Source: Cyclina sinensis
Lineage: Eukaryota; Mollusca; Bivalvia; Venerida; Veneridae
Length of the DNA stretch: 64,000 nt
Assembly (NCBI GenBank): GCA_012932295.1
Contig: JAAONU010000001.1
Location: 50,813,134 to 50,877,133, forward strand
Direction of reading: 5' to 3'
The first letter of the stretch is position 1; each line of letters opens with the position of its first letter. A program made the translations under genes and the position numbers. Under the pieces are notes generated by a model. The model saw only the letters and a program-made list of their open reading frames with translations, searched no databases and was not told the DNA's origin. This document shows positions 36,901 to 49,185 of this stretch, piece after piece.

Positions 36901-39900
36901 TTGGTTATATTACAGTCTTTAAAATGATTGTTAATCTGTTTAAAGACAGAAAAGACAGACGTGCCCCTGTAGTTTTAAATTGTTCAAGAGTGTTTATCTG
37001 TTTACAGTTAGAGTATTGAAAACAGTAGAAGTTTGCAACTGAAAAGTGGTTTATTCAGTTTCCCTTATTTGGCCTTTCTTGCATGTTTTTTTCCCTTTTT
37101 ACCAGCGTCCAGCGTCTTCCCCTTTTCTTAAAAAACCCCCTGGCTATATGCAAAATCTCTAGGTTCTAGGCCTTGTGGTTTCAAACAGGAAGATTGTTCA
37201 AGTCTTCCCTTCTTTTTAAGCCTATGTAAAATCAAGTGACCCCCAGGCATGACCATACCTGCATAATTTAAACAATCTTGGTTGAGGACTTCTAGTTGAT
37301 GCTCCAATCAAAAAGATCTTACCCCTTGGCTTTTTGGTTTCAGGCAAGAAGATTTTTTTAGGTTTTCTCTCTCTCTATATATATACTGGTTGGCAACCTA
37401 TAAAGTCGGGCGTTCTACAATCCGGACACCCGCATAAACGCTTTATTTCGTTGTTTATTTTGATCATTTGTTGTCGATCACTCAGGCGCTTGATTTTGAA
37501 GCAACCATAATCAACATCAACAATTTGTAAGTATATTTGTCGAAAATGCAATATTTACATTTGTGTGCCATTTGACCTGTTGCCTGTTCGCAAGGGAAGT
37601 TACATATCACGCAATGCTCATGTGAAAATATTTTACTGAGGCCCGGAAAATTAAAGAAGGGGTTAAGTGTAAGAACATGTGTTGCAGACAAACAATTCCA
37701 AAAGCAGATATTGACAAAAATAACTTACTAAAACAAACTACAGTATTATGATGCTCCATAATTTTGTATGCACAAAAATCATCAGAACAAAAAAAAACAA
37801 AATCATATTAGAGACGGTTCATGTCAAATTTTTCAATCCAAGGGAGGTAACTCGAACAATTTATTCTCAATATTTGGTAGAAGAGTTGCTTTCCTTAAGA
37901 AATATTTTTAACTAAAATGATTTTAGGCTATTTGATAGATAGTTAGAGCGGGTTCGGGTATTAGTGAACACTTAAGCAGTAACTTCAACACAAATGTCAT
38001 TTATCATCATTTGACCAAAATCAATATAGTATCATGAAGTGTGTTCATTTAGCGTCGGGGCTTATTGAACTGGGCTTGTGAAATGGCCGTTAAGCTATAG
38101 TAATATAGATAATTTTTTTACACATGCAGTCGGGAGTAAGTGAACCTTTCTGCTATTACTGAACACGCTGTCGGGTATTAGTAAACACTTGGATTTTGTA
38201 AAAGAAGAACATGATAAAATTACAGTAACTTTATGAGGTTCATCATTTCTGTAAAAAACTACGAATGATTTCGATATAACAATTACTTTTTTTAAACATG
38301 ATACATTAAATTTGTGAATGAGCCAAGACTGCCTGACTCCAACACAAAATTTTAAGACAACGGAATTATTTCATAAAGAAAATTCAATGAATAAACCCGC
38401 TCTAACTGGCTATGAAATGTTTTTTTTATTGTGATATCTTTTTTTCGTTCACTTTTTTTTTCTCTGGTTGATTCGTTGTACGGTATTAATGTGTTAATAA
38501 TTATCTCAAAAGTCAACTTAATGTAGTTTTCTATAATCTTAATTATAGTTCTGATCATGCAAGCCAGAAAATATTCCCAAGAAAGCCTACAGAAGGCTAT
38601 TTTGGCTGTGAAACAAAAGAAACAGAAAACAAGATCAACGGCAAGAGAATTTGGAGTCCCAAAAAGCATGCTGCATGACTGCCTGAAGCAAAATACACCT
38701 CGCGTTAACATGAAAAAAATGCCCCTACTTCTAACAGTCGAAGAGGAGCAAGCGTTAGTGACCTTCATTCAATATATGGCTCATCAGGGATTTCCTATGA
38801 CCAGGACAATGGTTCGATGCTACGTCCGAGAAACTCTCAGACCGACAGGTAAATCAGAGACTTGACACGATAAAGTTCCTTTTATAAAGATTTCATTCAT
38901 TAAAAAGTCACAAATACCTGGAATAATCTCGAATTCAAGTTAGTTACAGTATTTAATGTAATGTTTTTAAAATCAACAGCTCTAGCCATTTATATTTTAA
39001 TTCTATATTTGGGACGTGAAACAGCCAATTCCGAACATGGGCTGTCAGACAAGTGGTTCAGGGCACTCTTGATGCGTCACCCAGTACTGTCAGAAGGAAC
39101 ACCTGAGAACCTAGACAAAGCAAGAGCCCGCATGTCTAGTCAGAAGACTATGGACGGATGGTTCAACCTTCTTGAATCTGTTCTAGAAGAAAATTGTTTA
39201 AAAAATAAGGAATCACAGATAACTATTCCTAGACATTTTTATTTGAATATAGTCATCACACAATATTGAGATCAACATTGGTCATAATATATTAGGACCC
39301 AGGATCAACAGATAAATAAATAACAATAATTTTATCTACTGTCATTTTAAAGTTATTTGAAAACATTTTATTATTTCAGAATTATTTAATGTAGATGAAA
39401 CAGGATGGTCGGGAAAAGAAAGATCACGAACGAAAGTGCTCGGACCAAAACAAGGACATGTTTTTACTAATAAAGACATCACAAACAACCATGTGACTGC
39501 AAATATTTGTACCGGTATATGCGGAGATGGGAAAATGCTGCCACCAATGATAATATATAAAGTATGTATACGTTTGTATTTGCTCACTAATATGATATAC
39601 ATGTTAAAATGACATATATGTTAAATAAAATATCTTAAATATCAATTAAGCATTTATTACATGTCATTTATTTATTTTACTTTGTTTTATCTATCAGGAA
39701 TCTTATCCGCATCGCAATTTCACGGAAGGTGTTACGGATTCATGGCTTTTCGGGACATCTGTAACAGGATATATGGATGGTGAACTTTTTCTGTCGTGGT
39801 TCAAAAAAATTTTTCTTTTGAACTATGACAGAGAAAGGCCTTTCTATTAATACTAGATAACCATGACTCACACGTGACGCTTCCACTGGTCGAGACAGCA

Positions 39901-40105
39901 AGGGCGAACAATGTCATTTTGCTTGGAATGCCTGCCCATACCACTCATATTCTGCAACCATTGGATGTGAAGGTGTGTAATGTATAATAATCTCGATCGC
40001 TCAATAGTGGTATTAGAAATGTAGTACAAATCACTCAAAGTACTAGTAATCTAGTTTTGTTTAATAATAATGCAACTTTTTTTTTATCTGATTCAATGTT
40101 TAGCT

Positions 40106-40192
40106 AAAATAATAATAATAATTATAATAATAATAATGATGATGATGATGTTGATGATGACTATGATGATTATAACTATAATAATAAATAAT
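40106..40192. repeat. (AAT)n/(GAT)n microsatellite
   Basis: AATAATAAT passes into GATGATGAT and back to mixed AT triplets. It is in an intron of the decayed pogo-like gene. Confidence 0.9.
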
Positions 40193-41349
40193 GTATAAAT
40201 GAATTAATTATAACAGGTTAATGCACCACTTCAGAGGAGGTTCAGTACACTAGCCATGAACCTTGGTGTTGCTAATCCCAACCCGACCATCAGCAAAGGA
40301 AATTTCCCTGTTGTTCTATGACATGCGCTGGAACAGACTACACCCTCATCTGTTTGAGAGGCGTTCCGGGTCACGGGGATCTGTCCATTTGACCCACATG
40401 CCATTGACAAAAGTCAGCTTATACCGCCAACATTCATCACAAGAAATGAAGAAAGTAAGTTCACTAAAATATTTCTATAACATTTTATTTCTCTACAACT
40501 GAACATAATAGTATTGAAGGTAAAATATTCAAATCATTCTCCATCATTTTGTACTCGTCAAATTGTTTCATTTACTATTCACAATAATAATTTCCAGCTG
40601 GAAGAACTGAGAGTACCAGTGTTCGAACATGCGAGTCATGTGGGTCATTCCTGGTTAACCCATAGATAGATCAAGGACTAATTCCTCCTTCTATGACCAA
40701 AGTCTTGATCCCGCCATGTAATAGCCAAAAGAAAGTAAATTCGGCAAAGATATCCAGAGTTGTGGCAGACAGACATGTTATCAGTGGTGACGAAATACTT
40801 AACAGTTGAAAGTATGTATTATCAATCAGATATGTTCATATTTAATCAATTCCAAATGTACCAACTTTAATACCGAAGACAGAATTGATATGTGTTATCT
40901 ACTAATCTTTTTTACAGATATAATACTAGAAAAGTAATAAATCAATCAATCATCTATTAACATTAATGGTTCCCTTCATGAACTTTGCCTTGCCTTGTTG
41001 ATATTTTCATTTTTTTTCATATTTTTCAGAATTCAATACTTACGGTGACTAATCATACAGACACTTAGAGTTTGAAGTGCATTATTGATAGTTTGTAAAG
41101 TATCTGACTGTATGGAACTTAATAAAAGAAAATTTTATGTGAAAAAGCTGATAGAAAAATTAAAGGTATTGTAAATATTGCAGGAAAAGGAAGAGTCTGC
41201 TAGAAAGTTAGAGGAGGCAAAAGAAGAAAGACCTAAACTAAAAGGAATGCGAAAGAAACAGAAAGAAATGGAAACTGAAAAAAGACAGCAGAAGAAACAG
41301 AAAAAGAAAGAAGAGAGGGAATTGAAAGAAAGACAGAAGGGAGATGAAA

Positions 41350-43191
41350 CAAGAGGGTCCATGGGACCCTGGGTCGCTCACCTGCCAACAACTGCTCAAT
41401 GGTTGCAAGAGTCAGTGGATGCAAATACAATTGCCAATTGACTCAAAGGGTGCAGGCAATTATGACCATGGGGTCATCTTTGGTAGAGTTTCACTAAAAG
41501 TCGTGCGTCATCAGGATTGTTAAAGCACAACATGGACTATAATGGACTGAGCCTCATAAAAAATATATCAGGCATGTATACACATGATACCTAACATGTT
41601 TAAAGTTACAAAGCAGTATCTTGAAAAATGTAGAAGTTTGTGCCGCAATATTTTTTAAAAAATCCTGCCGTTATACAAAAAACTAGGTTGCTGTGAACTG
41701 AATGTTGGAACACCGTTCCAAACAGGGATTATGTACATGACACATGTTCACTCTATTGCCAATTCTGCTAATTATTTTAAAATCCAACCATAGATGCAAA
41801 AAATATATGGGCAAGACACAAACTCAGCAGTAAGGCCTATATAGCAGAACTTAAAAGTTCAGAGGGTTGCTGTGACATAGATCTTGGAGGGAGGAACATG
41901 GGTTTCGAGTGTAACACATACTTATTTTAATTTTTGGTTGTAAGGGTTGCAGAGACTTTCAGTCTTTAAGTAATGTTTTTTATAATACTAGAACTTTTAT
42001 TAAAATACAATGAACACAATTATAAAGAAAAAGATTCATAACGGAAAAAATGTGTAAATGCAATTTTTAATAAAATAGAACAATATTAGCCCTTCAAAAT
42101 TATTTTTCCCTGACTTTTCACTAACTTTTCTGGATTTTATTTTTCACTGACCAATTTTCAAAATTCCCTGACAATTCCCTGACCTTGAAAAAAAATCAAA
42201 TTTCCCTGACTTTTCAAGTCCCCTGGCAACCCTGCAAGATCTTATATTAACTCAAGTATTGTACAAGTCTGATTAAATTTAAATAAAAAAAGAAGCTGCT
42301 ATCATGCAGACAAGGTCTAAATAGTTAATTTTGGCACTTTCAGGGGCCATAACTCTGGAACCAATAACGCAATATGGCAATTTGAAGAAAGGAACCAAGA
42401 TCTTATGGTAATGAAAGTGAAGATCAGACCAAAGTCACATGACCCAGTTTCAAACTTGACCTAGATATCATCGAGATAAACATTCTGACAAAGCTTGAAG
42501 AAGATCGGAGCAAAATTAAGACTACTACAGTGCGGACAAGCTTTTTCTATAATTTGACCTTGTGACCTAGTTTTCAAGGTCACATAACCCAGTTTCGAAC
42601 CTGACCTAGATATCATCAAGATACAGATTCTGACCAAGCTTGAAGAAGATGGGACCAAAATTAAGACCGCTAGAGTGTGGACAAGCTTTTTCTAAAATTT
42701 GAACTAGTTACCTTGTTTTCAAGGTCACATGACCCAGTTACAAACTTGACCTAGATATCATTGAGATAAACAATCTGACCAAGTTCATTGAGATAAACAA
42801 TCTGACCAAGTTTGAAGAAGATCAGACCAAAATTAAGACTGCTAGAATGGGGACAAGCTTTTTCTATAATTTGACCTTGTGACCTAGTTTTGAAGGTCAT
42901 ATGACCCAGTTTCGAACTTGATCTAGATATCATTGAGATTAACATTTTGACAAAGTTTGAAGAAGATCGGACCAAAATTAAGACCGCTAGAGTGCTGACA
43001 AGCTTTTTCTATAATTTGACCTAGTTATGAACTTGACCTAGATATCATTAAGATAAACATTCTGACCAAGTTTAAAGAAGATCGCACCAAAATTAAGACC
43101 GCTAGAGCACGGACAACAATTGTGAACGGACGACTGACGAAAGGCGATCACAAAAGCTCACCCTGTCACTATGTGACAGGTGAGCTAAAAA
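41350..43191 (-). mobile_element. HINE-like family A element inside the pogo transposase exon
   Basis: The left end is CAAGAGGGTCCATGGGACCC with a perfect GGGTCC/GGACCC palindrome, then GCTCACCTG (41376-41384). The right end has a long stem, AGCTCACCCTGTCAC...GTGACAGGTGAGCT (43155-43186), then AAAAA. The core has about five units with GAAGAAGATCGGACCAAAAT and TGACCTAGATATCAT. The removed length is 1,842 bp, a multiple of three, and the flanks A^TT rejoin in the transposase frame. This fixes the insertion at an A/T step with no frame-changing duplication. Confidence 0.85.
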
Positions 43192-43439
43192 TTAGGAGAG
43201 CCGTTGGTGGACGCTTGGCTAACAGAAAATTTACATGTGGAGTGTGTGGGGAGAGAGGTCAAATGAATGACGAGTTAAATGGTGTGATTTGGTATGGATG
43301 TGATGAGAGCATGTGTGAGAAATGGTACCATGAACAATGTCTTAGTGTGAAAGAGAAAGAAAGTTTACAAGAGAGTATGGAAGAGAAGACTGACTGGTAC
43401 TGTTGCAAATGTAAACCATGGCTGTATCAAGAGGAATAA

Positions 43440-44199
43440 AAGTACTGCACTTATGATCGTAAGAAAGTATGGTTAACTGAGACTGTTGCATTTTATGCGT
43501 ATCTGTGATATCTTCAGATATTATTTTTTTTTATTTTATTCGGACACAGAGGAAAGGATAAACATATATTTTCCTTTCAATATAACAAAATAGATTTGAA
43601 TATCAAATTATGAAACTGATAAAAAAATAATAGAATTTACACAAATTAGTTTCTTTTTTGCTAAATCCTTGGCAAAACTTACGTTAGACGATGCCTGTGC
43701 GTATACTATTTATCTTATGTGTAAAATTAACATAAAGATTTAACAAACTTTTAGTATCAAAGTTAAAATAAACAAACATGATAAAGTTTCAATGTCGAAC
43801 TGGAAGACATGTGATTTATACGGTAAAATAACTAGAACAATTCAGAAACTGTTGTCTGTTACCGCACAAGTTTCAGTAACGGCACAGCTTTGTTTTATAC
43901 ATATTTTCTATGTATATGATCTATACTGTTTAATCAATTGATCATTGACAGTAAAATGTCAATTATCTTATAGAATGCAACTTTGATGAATGTTGACATA
44001 CCGTACGGAAACATGGTACAACTTTAAGCAAAATTAACACAATTTAGTGACCCTATGTCAGGGCCTCAAAACATGTGTTCTATATTTAAAAATAAGAAAC
44101 CCCCATGACGTCAGAGAGACCTTTAACCTAACTTCCTGCAGGTAAAAAATCTAGCGTGTAATGTAAACAGATTTAAAGCTTTTGTAAAAAAAGTTATAA
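43440..44199. other. 3' non-coding part of the pogo-like element
   Basis: AT-rich sequence between the PHD-exon stop and the right inverted repeat. No coding sequence is seen. Confidence 0.6.
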
Positions 44200-44229
44200 A
44201 AACGTCCGGTTATAAGTCGCCAACCAGTA

Positions 44230-46250
44230 TATATAAGTCTGTTAAATCAAGTAACCCCCGGGTAGAGCTAATTTTGACCAAAGGGGCATAATTTGAACAA
44301 ACTTGGTAGTAGACCTTTAGCTAGTGCTCCACAAAAAATATCTAAGTTCAGGCCTTGTGGTTTTGGACAAAGATATTTTTAAGGTTTTCCCTTTTTAAGC
44401 CTATGTAAAATCAATGAATCCCTGGGAACGGCCAAATTAGACCCAAGGGGCATAATTTGAACAAACTTGGTACAGGACCTCAAGCTGATGCTCCCTTAAA
44501 AATATCTAAGTTTTAGGCCTTGTGGTTTCAGACAAGAAAATTTTTTAAGGTTTTTCCTACATAAGCCTTTGTAAAATTAACTGATCTCCGGGGCAGGGCC
44601 AGCTTTGATCCAGGGGCATATTTTGAACAAAGCTGGTAGAGGACTTCTAGCTTGTGCTCAATGCACTTGTGGTTTCAGACAAGAAGATTTCTTTTTCAAT
44701 TTTCCCTAAATAAGCCTATGTGACCCCTGAGGCAAGGCTATTAATAACCTAAGAAGCTTATTTGAACGATCTTAGTAGAGGACTTCCAGATGATACTCAA
44801 AGCAAAAAATCTTAGGTTTAAAATTTACGGTTTCTCAAAAGAAGATTTTTAAAGATTAAATATTTTGCACAAATACAACCCCAGGGTCAGATCAAATGTG
44901 AGCCCAAGGGCATAATTTGAAGTTTGAACATATTTGGAAGAGGACCACTAGCTGATGCTCTATGCAACATGTCTAAGTTCTAGGTCTTGTGGTTTCAGAC
45001 AAGATTTTTTTAAGTTTTCCCTATATAAGCCTATGTCAAATCAAGTGACCCCTGAGGCAAGGCTATTAAAGACTGAAGGGGCATTTTTTTTAACAATCTT
45101 AGTAGAGGAACTCCAGATGATGCTCTAAGCAAAAAATCTGAGGTCTAAAATTTATGGTTTCTCACAAGAAGATTTTTAAAGATAAAATATTTTGTACAAA
45201 TAGAACCCATGGGGTGGGGCCAATTTTGATCTCAAGGACACAATTTGAACAAACTTGGTAAAGGAACTCTAGCTGATGCTTTCAGCAAAATTTCTAAGTT
45301 CTAGTTCTTGTGGTTTCAGGGGAAAAGATATTTATGCCTCCACCACTTTTGGTGACGGGGGGTGGGGTACAGAGTTGCCCTTGTTGGTCTATCCGCTGTC
45401 CCGCTGTCAGTACATAGACTTGTGTTGCGTGAAACTCATAGCATATAACAGCAAAAGACATGAAACTTTCTAAGAATAGTTGTCAGCATGTGAACTTATG
45501 CACCTTGGTCTTCTGACGCAAATTTATTGGAGATCGGCAGATTTATGCTGTCAGTACATAGACTTGTGTTGCGTGAAACTCATAGCATATAACAGCAAAA
45601 GACATGAAACTTTCTAAGAATAGTTGTCAGCATGTGAACTTATGCACCTTGGTCTTCTGACGCAAATTTATTGGAGATCGGCAGATTTATGCTCCCTGAT
45701 TAAGCAAAAATGGCATTTTTAGACTCCTTAATGTTAAGGACAATGTTTATATGGACCTGTAATTGTACAGGATTTTTTTTTTGAAAATACAGCAGATGAT
45801 GCTCCATTTAAAAACTTTTAGCCCTTGACTTTGTGATTTTTAAGGTTTTCCCTATATAAGTCTATCAAAATAAAGTGACCCTGGATTGGGGTCAATTTTG
45901 ACCCAAGGAATATAATTTGAACCAACTTAGTAGAGGACTTATAGCTGATGTTCCAATAAAAATATCTAAGCTCTATGCCTTGTGGTTTCAGACAAGAAAA
46001 TTTGTAAGGTTTTAGTATATAAACCTATGAAAAATCAATTGACCCCAGGGGCAGGGCCAATTTTGACCTTAGGGGTATAATTTGAACAAATCTGGTAGAG
46101 GTCCAATAGAAAATACTACATACCAAATCTTAAAGTTCAGGGCTTTGTGGTTTCAGACAAGAAGGTTTTCAAAGTTTTTCCTTTCTGTGAGCAACTAGAG
46201 TTCTTAATGGAATTCAAGTCTTTAAACAACTATGGTATAGAGTTTCAAGC
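44230..46250. repeat. Tandem array of the 33446 element
   Basis: About a dozen diverged units of roughly 140-150 bp (CTTGTGGTTTCAGACAAGAAG, GGGGCATAATTTGAACAA, GAGGACTTCTAGCTGATGCT). The array is interrupted at 45330-45780 by unrelated sequence holding the 144-bp duplication. A related array reappears at 63560-64000. Confidence 0.75.
45403..45690. repeat. Two nearly identical 144-bp tandem copies
   Basis: 45403-45546 and 45547-45690 appear identical by eye (GCTGTCAGTACATAGACTTG ... GGAGATCGGCAGATTTAT). All surrounding repeats are far more diverged, so this is a very recent duplication or an assembly artefact. Confidence 0.9.
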
Positions 46251-46255
46251 AAGAA

Positions 46256-48188
46256 CAAGAGGCATGTTGACATGGACATCCCCTGCTGAATGTGTTTGCT
46301 TAGTTATCATTCTTGGCACAGCACTCCTCCCCAATTAGATATATCAACCTATGAAGTTTCAAGTTGATACCTCAAACACATTTCAGAGTTATTGTCCAAA
46401 CAAAAGTAATAAAGGGTAATAACTCAAAAACTGTGAAAGATATAGTCATCGTTCTTGTGCTCTGCACTCCTCCTAAATGAGATATTTCCACCTATGAAGT
46501 TTCAAGTTGATAACCCAAATACTTTTCCAGTTATGCTCTGTAAGCATGAAAACTATCAAAGAACAATTACTCAAAAATAATGAAGGGCAGAGGTATCATT
46601 TTTAAACAGTGCACTCTCTCTCAATGAGATCTGTCCACCTATGAAGTTTCAAGTTGATATATCAAATACTTTTCTAGTTATGCTGCAGACAAAAATTATG
46701 CATGAAAAAAATGAAGAGCAACAAGAAATGTTTGTAAAACGTACATGCGCCCCAGCAGCACCTAATTGCTTGTGGTTGGGCCAAAGCGTTCTCTAGTTAT
46801 TGATCAGAAACCGTTTTAGGATCAAGGTCCCTGTGGCCTTGACCTTTGACCTAATGACCTCAAAATCAATAGGGGTCATCTACTGGGGATGACCAACCAG
46901 CATACTAAGTTTGGTGAACCTAGGTCAAAGCGTTCTCTAGTTATTGATTGGAAACCGCTTTTAGGATGAAGGTCACTGTGAGTTTGACCTTTGACCAACT
47001 GACCTCAAAATTAATAGGGGTCATCTACTGGTGATGACCAACAAGCATACAAAGTTTGGTGAACTTAGATCAAAGCATTCTCTAGTTATTGATCGGAAAC
47101 CGTTTTTTGGATGAAGGTCCCTGTGATCTTAACCTTTGACCTAATGACGTCAAAGTCAATACGGGTCATCTACTGGTAATGAACAACCAGCATACCAAGT
47201 TTGGTGAACCTAGGTAAAAGCATTCTCTAGTTATTGATCAGAAACCGTTTTTAGGATGAAGGTCCCTGTGAGTTTGACCTTTGACCTAATGACTTCAAAA
47301 TCAATAGGGGTCATCTACTGTTGATGACCAACCAGCACACCAAGTTTGGTGAACCTAGGTTAAAGTGTTCTCTAGTTAATGATCGGAAACCTCTTTTAGG
47401 ATGAAGGTCACTGTGAGCTTGACCTTTACCCAATGACTTTAAAATCAATAAGGGTCATCTACTGGTAATGACCAACCAGCATACCAAGTTTGGTGAACCT
47501 AGGTCAAAGCATTCTGTACTTACTGATCTGAAATCGTTTTTAGGATGAAGGTCCCTGTGAGCTTGACCTTTGACCTAATGACCTCAAAATCAGTATGGGT
47601 CATCTACTGGTGATGACCAACCAGCATACCAAGTTTGGTAACCCTAGGTCAAAGTGTTCTCTAGTTATTGATCGGAAATCGTTTTTTAGGATGAAGGTCC
47701 CTGTGAGCTTGACTTTTGACCTAATGACCTCAAAATCAATAGGGGACATCTACTGGTGATGACCAATCAGCATACCAAGTTTGGTGAATCTAGGTCAAAG
47801 CGTTCTCTAGTTATTGATCAGAAGCGAAGTGTCTACCGAAGGACCGACCTACCGACCGACCGACATTTGCAAAACTATATGCCCCCTCATCTTCGATGGG
47901 TGGTATAATAACTCAAAAATTAAGAAAGGTAGTATTATGATTTTTGTACAATTTATTCCTCCTTAATGAGATACATCCAGCTATGAAGTTTCAAATACTT
48001 CTCCAGTTATGCTCCAGAAAATAATTATTCATGAAAATAACAAAGGGAAATAACTAAAAAATAATGAAGGTAGAGGTAACATTCTTGTGCACTGCACTTG
48101 TCATAAATGAGATTTATCTACCTATGAAATTTCAAGTTGATATCTCAAATACTTTTCGAATTATGCTCAGAACAAAAATTAAGCATAA
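46256..48188 (-). mobile_element. Tandem-repeat element hosting 46722-47909
   Basis: The left end is CAAGAGGCATGTTGACATGG with a CATGT/ACATG stem. The units contain CTATGAAGTTTCAAGTTGAT and CTTTTCCAGTTATGCTC. The array stops at 46721 and resumes at about 47910 (AACTCAAAAATTAAGAAAGG). The right end is unclear. Confidence 0.6.
46722..47909 (-). mobile_element. Tandem-repeat element, TCATCTACTGG family
   Basis: The left end is CAAGAAATGTTTGTAAAACG. About seven units of roughly 150 bp contain GGGGTCATCTACTGGTGATG, CAAGTTTGGTGAACCTAGG and TTCTCTAGTTATTGATC. They end in ACCGACCGACCGAC and a hairpin tail with CATCTTCGATGGGTGGTATAATAA. It is related to the array at 18645-20880. Confidence 0.72.
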
Positions 48189-49185
48189 CTAGAACTGTGT
48201 CCATAGGACACTGATGGCCCCACTATGCATAAGTGCTCATAAATAAGAGCATGTATATTCTGTATGTAAGATTTAGGTGGGGAACAATTTTTTTTTTTAG
48301 TTACAAATGAATTGAGGTGTTTTGTATATTATAAATGCTGTCCTTTTGTTTCAAAATTAGATATTTTATACTGAAACAAGGGCTGTCGGATGGACAGCAC
48401 GCTTGTCTATTCTTAGTGCTTGAAGGTATCATAAAAGCCTGATATTAAGATTTTTCAAAGTCTTACAAGGGGAATAACTAATAAAAATGCTTAACAGAGT
48501 TATGGGCCTTGATGGAATGACACAGTCTACGGCCAAGTTTGAACCAAATATCTGCAGTAGAAAGGGAAGAAATAGTGAAAATGAGAAGCTTGCCCTAAAA
48601 CTTTAACCCGACTGCCATGCCGCAAGTACAATAGACCTCCTTATTCTTTGAATAGTCGAAATAAAAATGTTGTAAATATTTATGTACAATGAGGAATCAC
48701 ATTAGCGAACACGAAGAAAGAGACACACAAGTAACTAGAAATGGGTTCTTGATTGAACAAAAACATAAGTCTCCCCCCAGCCAGTTGCTGCAGGCAGTAT
48801 TGAGTCAGACGATTGTAAAATAAAGGGGATATTTTTGTCAAATGTACATGATGAACAAGAAACTCATACTCTGTCAAGAAAGGATTGAGCAGAAACTTTG
48901 TTTCATATTGTACAAAATGGTTGTATTCATTCAGTCTAGTACCTGTAGCATGCTGGAATCATGTCAGTGGATGGCAGTGCTGTTACATAGATATGTAAAA
49001 AAAACATGAACCCAGTTACAAGGGGTCTTCTTCAAGCACTCAAGTTTAATCTATTTCCATTGATAAGAGGAAAAATTACATCATGATAGCTGTAGTATGT
49101 TGGAACTACTCCACGATGTACAACAGGAGCACTCTTAACATATACATGATCAGAGTTTGTTTTCTAGTTGTGGGGTTCGAAATTA
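48189..49185 (-). mobile_element. Rolling-circle-type terminus; downstream sequence otherwise featureless
   Basis: CTAGAACTGTGTCCATAGGAC begins a stem (GTGTCC/GGACAC) and is followed by CTGATGGCCCC. On the minus strand this reads hairpin, AGTTCTAG, then T, the form of a Helitron 3' end. It is the nearest such terminus on the 3' side of the Helentron relic at 50930-52297. 48230-49185 shows no gene. Confidence 0.5.

Larger units (their letters stand above)
33650..37143. mobile_element. Unclassified DNA transposon remnant
   Basis: The left end CCAGGGTTTTTTTAA and the right end TTAAAAAACCCCCTGG are imperfect inverted repeats, each near a CGTCTTCCCCTT word. It interrupts the array of the 33446 element and contains the array element 33868-36490. 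A short plus-strand coding relic is at 36611-36900. I could not assign a superfamily and saw no clear target duplication. Confidence 0.5.
38557..43439 (+). pseudogene. Pogo/Tigger-like transposase with coiled coil and C-terminal PHD finger, decayed
   Basis: Exons by splice signals and homology to the family plan: 38557-38848 (psq-type helix-turn-helix, ARKYSQESLQ), 39025 to about 39230 (CENP-B-type DNA binding), 39380-39561 (first Asp, NVDETGW), 39698-39972 (second Asp in LILDNHDSH, third in QPLDV), 40217-40454, 40598 to about 40810, 41184-41349 (Lys/Glu-rich coiled coil) and 43192-43439 (PHD finger: CGVC, WYGC, CEKWYHEQC, CCKC). Lesions are a frameshift near 39839-39845, in-frame TGA at 40319 and 40355, TAG at 40663, and the element at 41350-43191 inside the last exon. 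All three Asp positions of the DDD triad remain readable. The stop at 43437 follows the PHD finger by a few residues. Confidence 0.82.
37386..44227 (+). mobile_element. Pogo-like (Tc1/mariner-type) DNA transposon with PHD-bearing transposase
   Basis: The inverted ends CTGGTTGGCAACCTATAA and its complement version ending GCCAACCAG (16 of 18 positions) are flanked by TA on both sides (37384-37385, 44228-44229). Near the left end, four degenerate copies of TCGGG..TTAnTGAAC lie at about 37953, 38054, 38129 and 38170, possible transposase-binding words. The interior encodes a decayed multi-exon transposase. It inserted in the array of the 33446 element and was later hit by the element at 41350-43191. 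Confidence 0.85.
33446..46250 (-). mobile_element. Large tandem-repeat element or array, split by two DNA transposons
   Basis: The left terminus CAAGAGTGCCATGATTGCCC (33446) precedes a unit of about 140 bp containing CTTGTGGTTTCAGACAAGAAG, AAGCCTATGTAAAATCAA and GGGGCATAATTTGAACAA. The array is interrupted at 33650-37143 and 37386-44227 and is clearest at 44230-46200. Its right end is not evident, so the extent is approximate. Confidence 0.6.

Noticed and set aside
41233..41430. Minus-strand open frame opposite the coiled-coil exon
   Set aside because: It is the antisense of a Lys/Glu-rich coding exon and has no independent support.
46790..47820. Repeated TTCTCTAGTT words as rolling-circle termini
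   Set aside because: They recur in each unit of the array without a preceding hairpin or an A-run boundary.
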